Shown here piece by piece: positions 1 through 6,527 of a DNA stretch of 31,088 nucleotides. The DNA lies in IMG/VR virus record IMGVR_UViG_3300035183_001037, positions 1 through 31,088 of that record; one strand, written 5' to 3'. This DNA comes from a virus. The translations under genes were made by a program, and so were the position numbers. Below the pieces are notes generated by a model, which had not been told where the DNA came from, ran no database searches, and saw only the letters and a program-made list of their open reading frames with translations. Within the stretch, counting starts at the first letter, position 1; every line of letters starts with the position of its first letter.

Positions 1-447
1 GCCCGCACCGGGGCGATGGAGCGGCTGGCCCGGGGCAAGAGCGTCGGCCTGTCCATCGGGTTCCGCTCGCTGGAGGACCGCTGGGACACGGTCGACGGGA
101 AGGCCCGCCGCGTGATCGCCAAGGCCGAGGTGTACGAGGTCAGCCTCGTGCCGATCCCGGCCAACCCGCTCGCCAACGCCACCAGCGTCAAATCGATGTC
201 CCTGTCGGACGAGGCGGAGGAGGTCGTGATCCTCGCCCGCCGCCTCGCCGAGCGCGCACGGGCCGTGGCCCGACTGCGACGGGAGCAGGGCAAAAGCCTC
301 TCTGCGGAGAGGGTGGAGCAGATCCGCGAGGCGGCGCGGCTCCTGAGCGAGACCGCGGAGGAGGCCTCGCCACGACCCGCGCCGGGCCCTGAGACGATCC
401 AGCGGATCGGCGAGCGGCTGGCGCGACTGAAACGGAGGATCAAATGA
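1..447 (+). CDS. Prohead maturation protease, C-terminal part (continues from 30796-31088)
   Basis: This is the C-terminal 149 residues of an HK97-type prohead protease (peptidase family S78), which cleaves the capsid scaffold region during head maturation. The frame is open from base 1. When the 8-base terminal repeat is merged, it joins the start at 30796 to give 243 aa. Using the joined numbering, the nucleophile Ser113 lies in the SVGLSIGF motif, and Glu141 in YEVSLVPIPANP fits the catalytic acid. His61 is in the other part. The C-terminal tail is charged and probably helical. The stop overlaps the capsid start by ATGA, so the two genes are translationally coupled. The family call is firm; the catalytic residue roles come from family knowledge. 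Confidence 0.93.
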   Translation, partial: ARTGAMERLARGKSVGLSIGFRSLEDRWDTVDGKARRVIAKAEVYEVSLVPIPANPLANATSVKSMSLSDEAEEVVILARRLAERARAVARLRREQGKSLSAERVEQIREAARLLSETAEEASPRPAPGPETIQRIGERLARLKRRIK

Positions 448-1637
448 GGACGATCGACGAGATCAAGAGCGACATCGCGCGGCTCGAGCGGGAGTACATC
501 GAGCTGCACAAGGAGACCAAGGGCGACCTGATCGGCAACAACCAGGAGGAGCGCGCCCGGCGGATCGACGAGGACCTGGAGCGGCTGGAGCGCGAGCTCA
601 AGGCCGCCGAGCTCCAGACCCGCGTCCAGCGGCTGGAGATGCTGGCCCCCGCGCCCGTGCCCGTCGCGGCCGAGCCCGAGCAGGCAAAGGCGCACGACGA
701 CAGGGCCGAACTGAAGGCGTTCCTCCTCGGTGAGGGGCCCATGGAGCGCAAGACGATGGGGCTGGGCACCGACGCCAGCGGCGGAGCGGCCAGCGCGACC
801 GCCCAGTTCGTCGCCGAGCTGTTCAGCGTGGCGGCGAAGGACTCGTTCGCGCTCAGGCAGTGCCGGGTCTACACCGTGGACGCGGCCAAGGCGGCCGAGA
901 TCCCGGTGCTGACGGCCGAGAGGGCAACGGCGGCCTTCGTCTCGGAATCGACCGCAGACACGCCCGCGGACCCCGCCTTCGCCCGCCGGACGCTGACGCT
1001 GTACAGCGCGAGGGCGACCACGGGCATGAGCCGCCAGCTGCTGGAGCAGTCGGCCGTGCCGATCGAGCAGGAGATCGCGGCCCAGCTGGGTCGGAGCATC
1101 GCGTACCTGACCGACACGTTCGTCCTGACGGGCACGGGTTCCTCGCAGCCTCTGGGCGTCGTGCCCGAGAACGCGAACGGCGTGCCCTCCACCCAGACGG
1201 TGACGCTTCCGACGGGCAACACCACGACCATCACCTACGACGGGCTGGTGGACACCATGTTCAAGCTGCGGCCGCCGTACTGGGCCAATGCGACGTGGGT
1301 TCTGTCGCCCGGCGCGCTCGCCGCGATCCGGAAGCTGAAGGACTCGCAGAACAGGCCGCTCATCGACATGGCGGTGACGGTGGGCGCGGTCCCGAGCCTT
1401 CTCGGACGCCCGTACATCGTGAGCGAGTTCATGGCGGCCCCGGCGGCCTCGGCCGTCTCGGTCGTGATCGGCGACTGGAGCAAGTACGCCGTGGCGCGCG
1501 GCGGCGACGTGACGCTGATCGTGGACCCGTACTCCAACGCCCTCAAGGCCGAGGTCTGGTACCACGCGTTCCAGATGCTGGGCGGGTGGCCGGGCGTCGG
1601 CGAGGCGTTCGCGCGCCTGAAGCACTCGGCGACCTAA
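444..1637 (+). CDS. Major capsid protein, HK97 fold, with N-terminal scaffold (delta) domain
   Basis: This 397-aa protein is the HK97-fold coat protein. Residues 1-70 are strongly charged and predicted coiled coil (EIKSDIARLEREYIELHKE and on), as in the delta domain that acts as internal scaffold. A linker rich in Ala/Pro and then GEGPMERK near residue 100 is a plausible protease cut. The rest (ATAQFVAELFSVAAKDSFALRQCRVYTV through LGGWPGVGEAFARLKHSAT) has the mixed alpha/beta make-up of the family. The start ATG overlaps the protease stop, and AACGGAGG upstream is the ribosome site. The position after portal, Mu F-like protein and protease is the standard order. The exact cleavage site is inferred. 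Confidence 0.93.
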   Translation: MRTIDEIKSDIARLEREYIELHKETKGDLIGNNQEERARRIDEDLERLERELKAAELQTRVQRLEMLAPAPVPVAAEPEQAKAHDDRAELKAFLLGEGPMERKTMGLGTDASGGAASATAQFVAELFSVAAKDSFALRQCRVYTVDAAKAAEIPVLTAERATAAFVSESTADTPADPAFARRTLTLYSARATTGMSRQLLEQSAVPIEQEIAAQLGRSIAYLTDTFVLTGTGSSQPLGVVPENANGVPSTQTVTLPTGNTTTITYDGLVDTMFKLRPPYWANATWVLSPGALAAIRKLKDSQNRPLIDMAVTVGAVPSLLGRPYIVSEFMAAPAASAVSVVIGDWSKYAVARGGDVTLIVDPYSNALKAEVWYHAFQMLGGWPGVGEAFARLKHSAT

Positions 1638-1652
1638 GGACGACGCTGGCTT

Positions 1653-1686
1653 GGGCCGGGGCTGGGTGCGATCCCCTCCCCGGCCC
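1653..1686 (+). terminator. Hairpin downstream of the capsid gene
   Basis: A perfect 9-bp inverted repeat (GGGCCGGGG at 1653-1661 with CCCCGGCCC at 1678-1686) encloses a 16-base loop that can form an extra GGG/CCC pairing. It starts 15 bases after the capsid stop. No T-run follows, so it is more likely an mRNA-stabilising or attenuating stem between the highly expressed coat gene and the connector genes than a full intrinsic terminator. Confidence 0.5.
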
Positions 1687-1707
1687 GGCCGGATGCGGAG
1701 GATGGAG

Positions 1708-1797
1708 ATGGACGAGGAGACGATCATTCCGGGCGGGTTCGAGCGGCGCGAAACCCCCGTGGAGAAAGAGACGCCGAAGGACGAGGAAGAGGCTTAG
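1708..1797 (+). CDS. Small acidic peptide between capsid and connector (29 aa)
   Basis: A 29-residue, very charged peptide (begins MDEETIIPGGFERRE and ends KDEEEA) fills the gap between the capsid gene and the first connector gene. GGAGG sits 6 bases before the ATG at 1708. In-frame ATGs at 1693 and 1702 are possible but have no good ribosome site. The stop is 6 bases before the next ATG. Position and spacing argue for real translation. Similar tiny ORFs often sit between coat and neck genes in siphoviruses, but I do not recognise a family and cannot name a function. Confidence 0.55.
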   Translation: MDEETIIPGGFERRETPVEKETPKDEEEA

Positions 1798-1803
1798 CGG
1801 ACG

Positions 1804-2316
1804 ATGTATCCCACGACCGAGGACGTGGCGCGGCTGGCGGCGGGGCGTGAGACCATCCCCGTCGCGGAGGCTCTGGCGGCGGCGGTCGCGGAGTTCGAAG
1901 CCCGGACCGGGTGGCGTCCGTTCTGGGCACCGCTGGACGAGGTCCGGACGCTCCCGATCCCCAGGGCCGAAGGGGACGTGCTGCAGCTCCCGGAGCCGTG
2001 CCAGACCGTCGTGCGGGTGCTGGCGGGCACGGACGAGCTGGAGTTCGAGCCGCTCTCGGACGGCCTCCGGATCATGGGCGTGAGCCTGAGCCAGTGGGCG
2101 AGCGGCGACCTGACCGCGGAGGTCAAGGGCGGCGCCTACGCGGCCTGCCCGGCGGACGCGAGGATGGCGATCCTGATCCGGGCCGCCGAGATCGCGGGGC
2201 TGGACCTCGGGACCGTGGACGCCGCCAAGCTCAGCGTGGGCGGGCTCGCCGTGGAGCGGGACGCCCTGACCCTCTTCGACCGGGCCTGCATGCGGCACCG
2301 GAGGATGGAGCTGTGA
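1804..2316 (+). CDS. Head-tail connector protein (gp6-like adaptor)
   Basis: This 170-aa protein sits directly after the capsid module, where HK97-like phages place the adaptor that docks under the portal and closes the DNA exit channel. The N-terminal half has a short helical segment and then EFEARTGWRPFWAPLDEVRT, a pattern common in gp6/gp15-type adaptors. A second helix-rich part (DARMAILIRAAEIAGLDLG) follows. There are no catalytic motifs. It overlaps the next gene by GTGA. The assignment rests on synteny plus weak sequence resemblance, so the exact connector class is uncertain. Confidence 0.65.
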   Translation: MYPTTEDVARLAAGRETIPVAEALAAAVAEFEARTGWRPFWAPLDEVRTLPIPRAEGDVLQLPEPCQTVVRVLAGTDELEFEPLSDGLRIMGVSLSQWASGDLTAEVKGGAYAACPADARMAILIRAAEIAGLDLGTVDAAKLSVGGLAVERDALTLFDRACMRHRRMEL

Positions 2317-2636
2317 TCGGACGGCTGAGCGCGATGGCGCGGATCACGCCCCCGAGGCTGGACGGGCTGAGGGCGGACCAGACCACGGGCGCGCTGGCGA
2401 TGCCCGAGACCCGCGAGACGCGCGTGGTGGTCGCTCCGGCGACGGCGTGGGAGCGCGGCGAGACGCCCTACGGCTGGGTCTCCGCTCCGAGCGTGATCGT
2501 GCTGTGCGGCGAGCGGCTGATGCCGGGCACGACCGTGGAGACCAGGGACGGCATGGCGTACAGGATCGTGGGGAGCGGGGCGCTGATCCGCCAGCTCGGC
2601 CTGATCCGGCACGGCGCGGTGGAGGTGCAGCAGTGA
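2313..2636 (+). CDS. Head closure / stopper protein
   Basis: A 107-aa protein starting with GTG at 2313, which overlaps the previous stop (GTGA). The middle part (ETPYGWVSAPSVIVLCGERLMPGTTVETRDGMAYRIVG) reads as a small beta-barrel, as expected for the SPP1 gp16/HK97 gp7-type head-closure proteins that plug the connector. Located second in the connector gene run, with the next gene again overlapping by GTGA. The family was inferred from size, predicted fold and order, not from a diagnostic motif. Confidence 0.6.
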   Translation: MIGRLSAMARITPPRLDGLRADQTTGALAMPETRETRVVVAPATAWERGETPYGWVSAPSVIVLCGERLMPGTTVETRDGMAYRIVGSGALIRQLGLIRHGAVEVQQ

Positions 2637-3040
2637 CGTTCGCGCAGGCCGTGTCGGGCGCGGTCAACGGCATCCTCAAGGCGGCCAAGGCGGCGTGGCC
2701 CGACTGCGACTGGGTGACGCTGGGGCCGCTCCAGCCGGAGGCCGACGAGCGCACGGTGCACGTCGTGCTGGACCGGGCCGAGCGGGAGCCGCTGAGCGTG
2801 GGCCGGAAGCAGGCGAGGCTGAGCCTGATGGTCGGCAGGATCGTGCCGAAGACGGACACCGACGACGACCGCTTCAGCCTCAGCGTGGGCTTGGCGTCCA
2901 GCCTGATCGCGGCGGTGGAGTCCGCCACCGACTGCGGGCGCGCCCCGGTCTGCGGCACCGTGGAGTGGGACGTCGCCGAGGATGGGCGGCCGTACGTGGC
3001 GGTGCGGATCGAGACGACCGTGGAGGAGGGCAACCCGTGA
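2633..3040 (+). CDS. Neck / tail-completion protein (135 aa)
   Basis: A 135-aa protein with a GTG start overlapping the preceding stop. It begins with an amphipathic helix (AQAVSGAVNGILKAAKAAWPD) followed by alternating strands (RTVHVVLDRAEREPLSVGRKQARLSLMVGRIV). This matches tail-terminator or tail-to-head-joining proteins (lambda gpU/Z-like) in size and layout. In most siphoviruses the tail terminator directly precedes or follows the HK97 gp10-like protein, as here. The function is inferred from synteny. Confidence 0.5.
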   Translation: MTFAQAVSGAVNGILKAAKAAWPDCDWVTLGPLQPEADERTVHVVLDRAEREPLSVGRKQARLSLMVGRIVPKTDTDDDRFSLSVGLASSLIAAVESATDCGRAPVCGTVEWDVAEDGRPYVAVRIETTVEEGNP

Positions 3041-3573
3041 GCCGCTTCAGCGAGATGTCGGCTCTGGCCGCGGCTTGGGAGAGCAGGGTCGCCGGGCGGA
3101 TCTCCGTCGGCGACTCCGCGCTACGAGCCTGGGCCGACGAGAACGCGTCGTTCTGGCGGCGGATGATGTCCGGGACGATCACGACGAAACAGCTGAGGAG
3201 GCTGGGCCATCCGTTCGGGCGCGGGTCCAGCCCGGCCCAGAGAGAGGCGGGTTACAGGTCCATGCGCGGCGCGCCTCCCGCGAGGATCAGGAGCGTGCTG
3301 GGGCGGACCGCCGTGCCTCCGCTGCCGATCAACGCCCAGACGGGCAGGCTGAGGGCGAGCGTGCGGGTCCGGAAGGCGGGCGAGCAGGACTACCGGGTCG
3401 GAGCGGCGACGCCGTACGCACGGTACATCCTCAGCCCGACGGGCACGAGGCTGATGGTCGGGCGCGGCTTCCTAACGGGGCGGAACCTGCCCAACCCCGG
3501 CCCTGTGGGCGAAGCGGAGAGGTACGCGCGGCTGACGGCCCGCACCGTGCGGCGGATACTGACGGGCACCTAG
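3037..3573 (+). CDS. HK97 gp10-like neck/tail-completion protein
   Basis: A 178-aa basic protein starting with GTG overlapping the previous stop. Residues from about 110 read PINAQTGRLRASVRVRKAGEQ followed by ATPYARYILSPTGT. The arrangement of an 'xTGrLrxSv' strand followed by 'xxYAxyhexGT' is the signature of the HK97 gp10/minor tail completion family. The first 90 residues form an atypical N-terminal extension with many Arg residues. It is the last gene of the neck cluster before the major tail protein. Confidence 0.68.
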   Translation: MSRFSEMSALAAAWESRVAGRISVGDSALRAWADENASFWRRMMSGTITTKQLRRLGHPFGRGSSPAQREAGYRSMRGAPPARIRSVLGRTAVPPLPINAQTGRLRASVRVRKAGEQDYRVGAATPYARYILSPTGTRLMVGRGFLTGRNLPNPGPVGEAERYARLTARTVRRILTGT

Positions 3574-3588
3574 AGAGAGGACGACGAA

Positions 3589-4386
3589 ATGCCAGCGAGC
3601 GAGACAGCACTGACGATCAGCGCGTATCAGGTCGGCACCAACAACCTGCTGGGCCAGCTGAGGGGATACAGCTACGACCCTGCCCCGGTGTACGCCGACG
3701 ACGACCCGGTCAACATCGCGACCCCGAGGCGGGTGCTTGCCAAACGCCAGCCCGTCGTGCGTGCGACCCACATCCTGCAGAGCGGCGGTTCCGCCGCGAC
3801 CAACCTCAGCGTGACGCTCTTCGACGTCGGCGGGACCTCGTACCTGGGCTCGCTCAGGTCGCTGAGCGTGGACGTGCGCAACGAGGCCGCGGAGGCGAGC
3901 GGTCTGGCCGATCTGGTCTGGTTCGGCCAGCTGGTCAAATCGGACTGCACGATCACGGGCCAGCTGCTCGTTCCGAACACCACGACGCTGCACACGCTGC
4001 TCCAGAAGGCGTACAGCAGCGTCGCGAGCGACCACCTCGTGGCGGGGGCGGTCACGATCGCGGGCGAGGCGATCACGGGCACGTTCGCTCTGTCGGCCAA
4101 GGCGGCCGGCAACGCGGGACAGCTGCAGACTCTGGACGTGGAGCTCAAGGCCAGCGGCAACCTGACGGGACCGACGGGCACCAGCCTGCTGGCTGTGGCG
4201 ATGACGGGCACGGCCGCGGTGGACCTGCACTTGGACACCGGGTTCGGCAAGCTGGGCACCCCGGCGGCGCGAATCCCGGCGATCATCACCAGCGTGCGGA
4301 TCGACGCGCAGGACGCCCAGGTCATCTCGGCCGAGTACGAGTTCCGTCTGCAGGCCAACGAGACGCTGGCCGCGAGCGCGAGCTGA
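3589..4386 (+). CDS. Major tail (tube) protein
   Basis: A 265-aa Ala/Thr/Ser-rich protein without cysteine, predicted almost entirely beta, as expected for a subunit that stacks into the tail tube. It follows the neck proteins and precedes the G/T chaperone pair, the invariant position of the major tail gene in siphoviruses. It has its own strong ribosome site (GAGAGAGGACGACGAA before ATG at 3589), fitting high expression. I see no Ig-like C-terminal add-on. The call rests on synteny and composition. Confidence 0.72.
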   Translation: MPASETALTISAYQVGTNNLLGQLRGYSYDPAPVYADDDPVNIATPRRVLAKRQPVVRATHILQSGGSAATNLSVTLFDVGGTSYLGSLRSLSVDVRNEAAEASGLADLVWFGQLVKSDCTITGQLLVPNTTTLHTLLQKAYSSVASDHLVAGAVTIAGEAITGTFALSAKAAGNAGQLQTLDVELKASGNLTGPTGTSLLAVAMTGTAAVDLHLDTGFGKLGTPAARIPAIITSVRIDAQDAQVISAEYEFRLQANETLAASAS

Positions 4387-4394
4387 GGAGGCTT

Positions 4395-4802
4395 ATGGGC
4401 ATCGGAGACTGGATCGCTCAGGGGGAGTCGCTGCCGACGGAGGCGGAGACGGAGGTCTGCGGCAAGCCAGTGCGCCACCGGGTCGTGCGGGACTACGGCT
4501 CGTGGATCGCGACGGTCAGGCGGGCGGAGCGCGCGGCGGAGGCGACGCCGATCAGCGTGCCCGAGGAGGCGCGGGGCGATCTGCCCGACGATCTGGAGAC
4601 CGCGCGGGACATCGTGCGGTCGGCGACCATCCTGAGCTGGCTGCTGCTTCCGCCGAGCGACGCAAGCGTGGCCCAGCTGATCAGGCTGGCGCGGGTCAAC
4701 GGGCCGGTATTCGCCGAATTGGCGGTGAAGGTCCTCCAACGCGCCTCGCAGGACGGTGCCGCGGCCGAGGCTCAGGCTGTGGAGGAGGCTAAAAAAAACT
4801 GA
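4395..4802 (+). CDS. Tail assembly chaperone, short form (lambda gpG-like)
   Basis: A 135-aa mostly helical, acidic protein lying between the major tail protein and the tape measure. It ends in a run of eight A followed by C and then TGA, the classic place for the programmed -1 frameshift that makes the gpG and gpGT pair. The C-terminal residues are EEAKKN. The short form binds the tape measure during tail assembly. AGGAGG lies 6-8 bases before the ATG. Sequence identity among such chaperones is very low, so position and the slippery site carry the call. Confidence 0.8.
   Translation: MGIGDWIAQGESLPTEAETEVCGKPVRHRVVRDYGSWIATVRRAERAAEATPISVPEEARGDLPDDLETARDIVRSATILSWLLLPPSDASVAQLIRLARVNGPVFAELAVKVLQRASQDGAAAEAQAVEEAKKN
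4781..4799 (+). promoter_or_regulatory. Programmed -1 frameshift site with internal Shine-Dalgarno
   Basis: The gene G frame ends gct aaa aaa aac tga. The run A8-C at 4791-4799 contains the slippery heptamer A AAA AAC in the zero frame. GGAGGAGG at 4781-4788 lies just upstream, like the internal Shine-Dalgarno that stimulates -1 slipping in E. coli dnaX. A shift at this point enters the open -1 frame that runs to 4948. An A8 run is also long enough for RNA polymerase slippage, so transcriptional slippage is an alternative route to the same fusion. Confidence 0.8.
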
Positions 4803-4948
4803 GGCGAAACGCTCTGGAGCGCAACAGGCTGGCGGTCGCTAGGGACGTGTACGGCAGGCACTGGCTCGAGCTGGACGATCTGCAGCTCGCGCTGCTGCCG
4901 GAGCTGACCGCGCTCGCCCTGCTGGAGTCGGAGGAGGCCAGAGGCTGA
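4799..4948 (+). CDS. Tail assembly chaperone T domain, made only as a G-T fusion
   Basis: The -1 frame downstream of the slippery run is open from 4799 to TGA at 4946-4948 and has no start codon of its own with a ribosome site. It encodes about 49 residues starting LRRNALERNRLAVARDVYG and ending ESEEARG. Joined to the 135 residues of G it gives a protein of about 184 aa. In lambda the T part bridges the tape-measure-bound chaperones to tail-tube subunits, and the G:GT ratio sets correct assembly. The tape measure ATG follows 1 base after the stop. Confidence 0.75.
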   Translation: MRRNALERNRLAVARDVYGRHWLELDDLQLALLPELTALALLESEEARG

Positions 4949-4949
4949 C

Positions 4950-6524
4950 ATGGCGGCGACCATCACCGACATCTATGAGGTCCAGTTCCGCGGCGACACG
5001 AAGCAGCTCAAAAGCGCGCTGGCGGACGTCAAGACCCAGCTGGCGGCCGCGAAGAAGGACCTGCAGGGTGCCGGGAACATCTTCGCCCCGCTGGGCATGG
5101 CGGCCGGCAAGCTCGGCATGGTCGCCACGGCTCTCGGCGGACTCGTGGGCGTCGGAGGGCTGGGCGCGCTGGCGGCGGAGGCCCTGAAGGCCTCGTGGCA
5201 GTTCGAGACCCTCAACCTGCAGCTGGCGGTGACGCTGGGCTCGCTGGAGCGCGCGAGGCAGGTCGGCAGGTTCGTTCAGGAGCTGGCCGGCCCTTCGGCG
5301 TTCTTCGACACGCAGCAACTGGGCGAGGCGGCGGTCCTGCTCTCCACCTACAACCTGGAGATAGAGCGGTTTTTGCCGCTGGCGAGCACGATGGCCTCTC
5401 TGATCGGGCAGGATCAGGAGGCCCTGATGCAGTTCGCCGGGGCTCTCGGGCGGCTGAAGTCGGGCCAGTTCGGCGAGAGCATGGAGATCTTCCGGAGGTT
5501 CGGGCTCGGGCGTCAGGTGCTGGAGCAGTACGGCGCGCGCTTCGGCGCCAACGGCTCGCCCCTGGGAGACCCGGAGGAGCTGCTGGCCGTTGTGGAGCGC
5601 GCGGTCAAGGGGCGGTTCGGCTCGCTCGACCGGATCATGGGCGGGTCCTCCATGGCGCGGTACACCAGCATGCTGGACGCGTTCCAGCGGCTGTTGGTCA
5701 AGGTCGGCGACGCTTTGAACAAGGCGGTGCTGCCCGCGATGGAGGCCATGGGCGAGGCTCTGGACGCGCTCGCCTCGTCGCCCGCGCTCGGTGGCCTCGC
5801 GTCGTTCTTCGGCTCGTTCGCCGACCCGGAGCGGATCCGCGGCACGGTCTTCCTCATGGTCGCGTGGGCGGACTACATGATCGCGCGAATCCCGGAGATC
5901 GCCAAGACCGTCTCGGGCGTGCTCAGCGAGGCGTTCTCCCGGGTGCGCGAGGTCGCGGCGGCGACGCTGGCGATCATCGCGGGCATGGCGTCGGCGCGGG
6001 TCGTGGGCGCGGTGTTCGAGCTGGTTCGGGCGTTCGTCGCGCTAAGACGGGCGATGCAGGGGGTCGGCGCGGTCGCGGCCCTGATCCAGACCATCGGCGG
6101 CGTCAAAGGCATCGCGATGGCTCTTGCGGGCATCGGGGCGGGGGCGGCGGCGTACTATGGGCTGGAGGCCGTCTTCGGCGGCGGCCGGGAGGCGACCAAG
6201 CCGGGTCAGGCGACGACGGCACTGGGCGGCGTGGAGGACGAGATCCAGGCGCGGGTGCGGCGTCTGATGGCGGTCGCGGACGAGCACAAGGCCGCGGCTA
6301 CGCCCGAGAGCCCGCAGCCGCCAGCCCAGCCTTGGACCCAGCCTATCCTGAGCGAGCAGACCCAGGTGCTGAGGGCCGTGGAGCGCAACACCCGCAGGCA
6401 GGTGGAGCTCCAGCAGGCCCTGCTCGGCGGCGGCGAGTTGGCGCGCGCGCTCGCGGGACCGTCGGGCCTGTGGAGAGTCAGGCGCGGCGCGTACGGGGCG
6501 TCGTGGCTCCCCGTCGGAGGCTGA
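4950..6524 (+). CDS. Tape measure protein (short, 524 aa)
   Basis: This tail-length ruler starts ITDIYEVQFRGDTKQLKSALADVKTQLAAAKKDLQ, a typical phage tail tape measure N-terminus, followed by a long helical body. Hydrophobic Gly/Ala-rich stretches lie near residues 50-75 and 370-410, probably membrane-interacting. A C-terminal coiled segment (QTQVLRAVERNTRRQVELQQALLG) follows. No peptidoglycan hydrolase domain is visible. At 524 aa it is short for the family, which predicts a short flexible tail, since tail length scales with this protein. It follows the G/T pair and precedes the distal tail genes. Confidence 0.88.
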   Translation: MAATITDIYEVQFRGDTKQLKSALADVKTQLAAAKKDLQGAGNIFAPLGMAAGKLGMVATALGGLVGVGGLGALAAEALKASWQFETLNLQLAVTLGSLERARQVGRFVQELAGPSAFFDTQQLGEAAVLLSTYNLEIERFLPLASTMASLIGQDQEALMQFAGALGRLKSGQFGESMEIFRRFGLGRQVLEQYGARFGANGSPLGDPEELLAVVERAVKGRFGSLDRIMGGSSMARYTSMLDAFQRLLVKVGDALNKAVLPAMEAMGEALDALASSPALGGLASFFGSFADPERIRGTVFLMVAWADYMIARIPEIAKTVSGVLSEAFSRVREVAAATLAIIAGMASARVVGAVFELVRAFVALRRAMQGVGAVAALIQTIGGVKGIAMALAGIGAGAAAYYGLEAVFGGGREATKPGQATTALGGVEDEIQARVRRLMAVADEHKAAATPESPQPPAQPWTQPILSEQTQVLRAVERNTRRQVELQQALLGGGELARALAGPSGLWRVRRGAYGASWLPVGG

Positions 6525-6527
6525 TGC

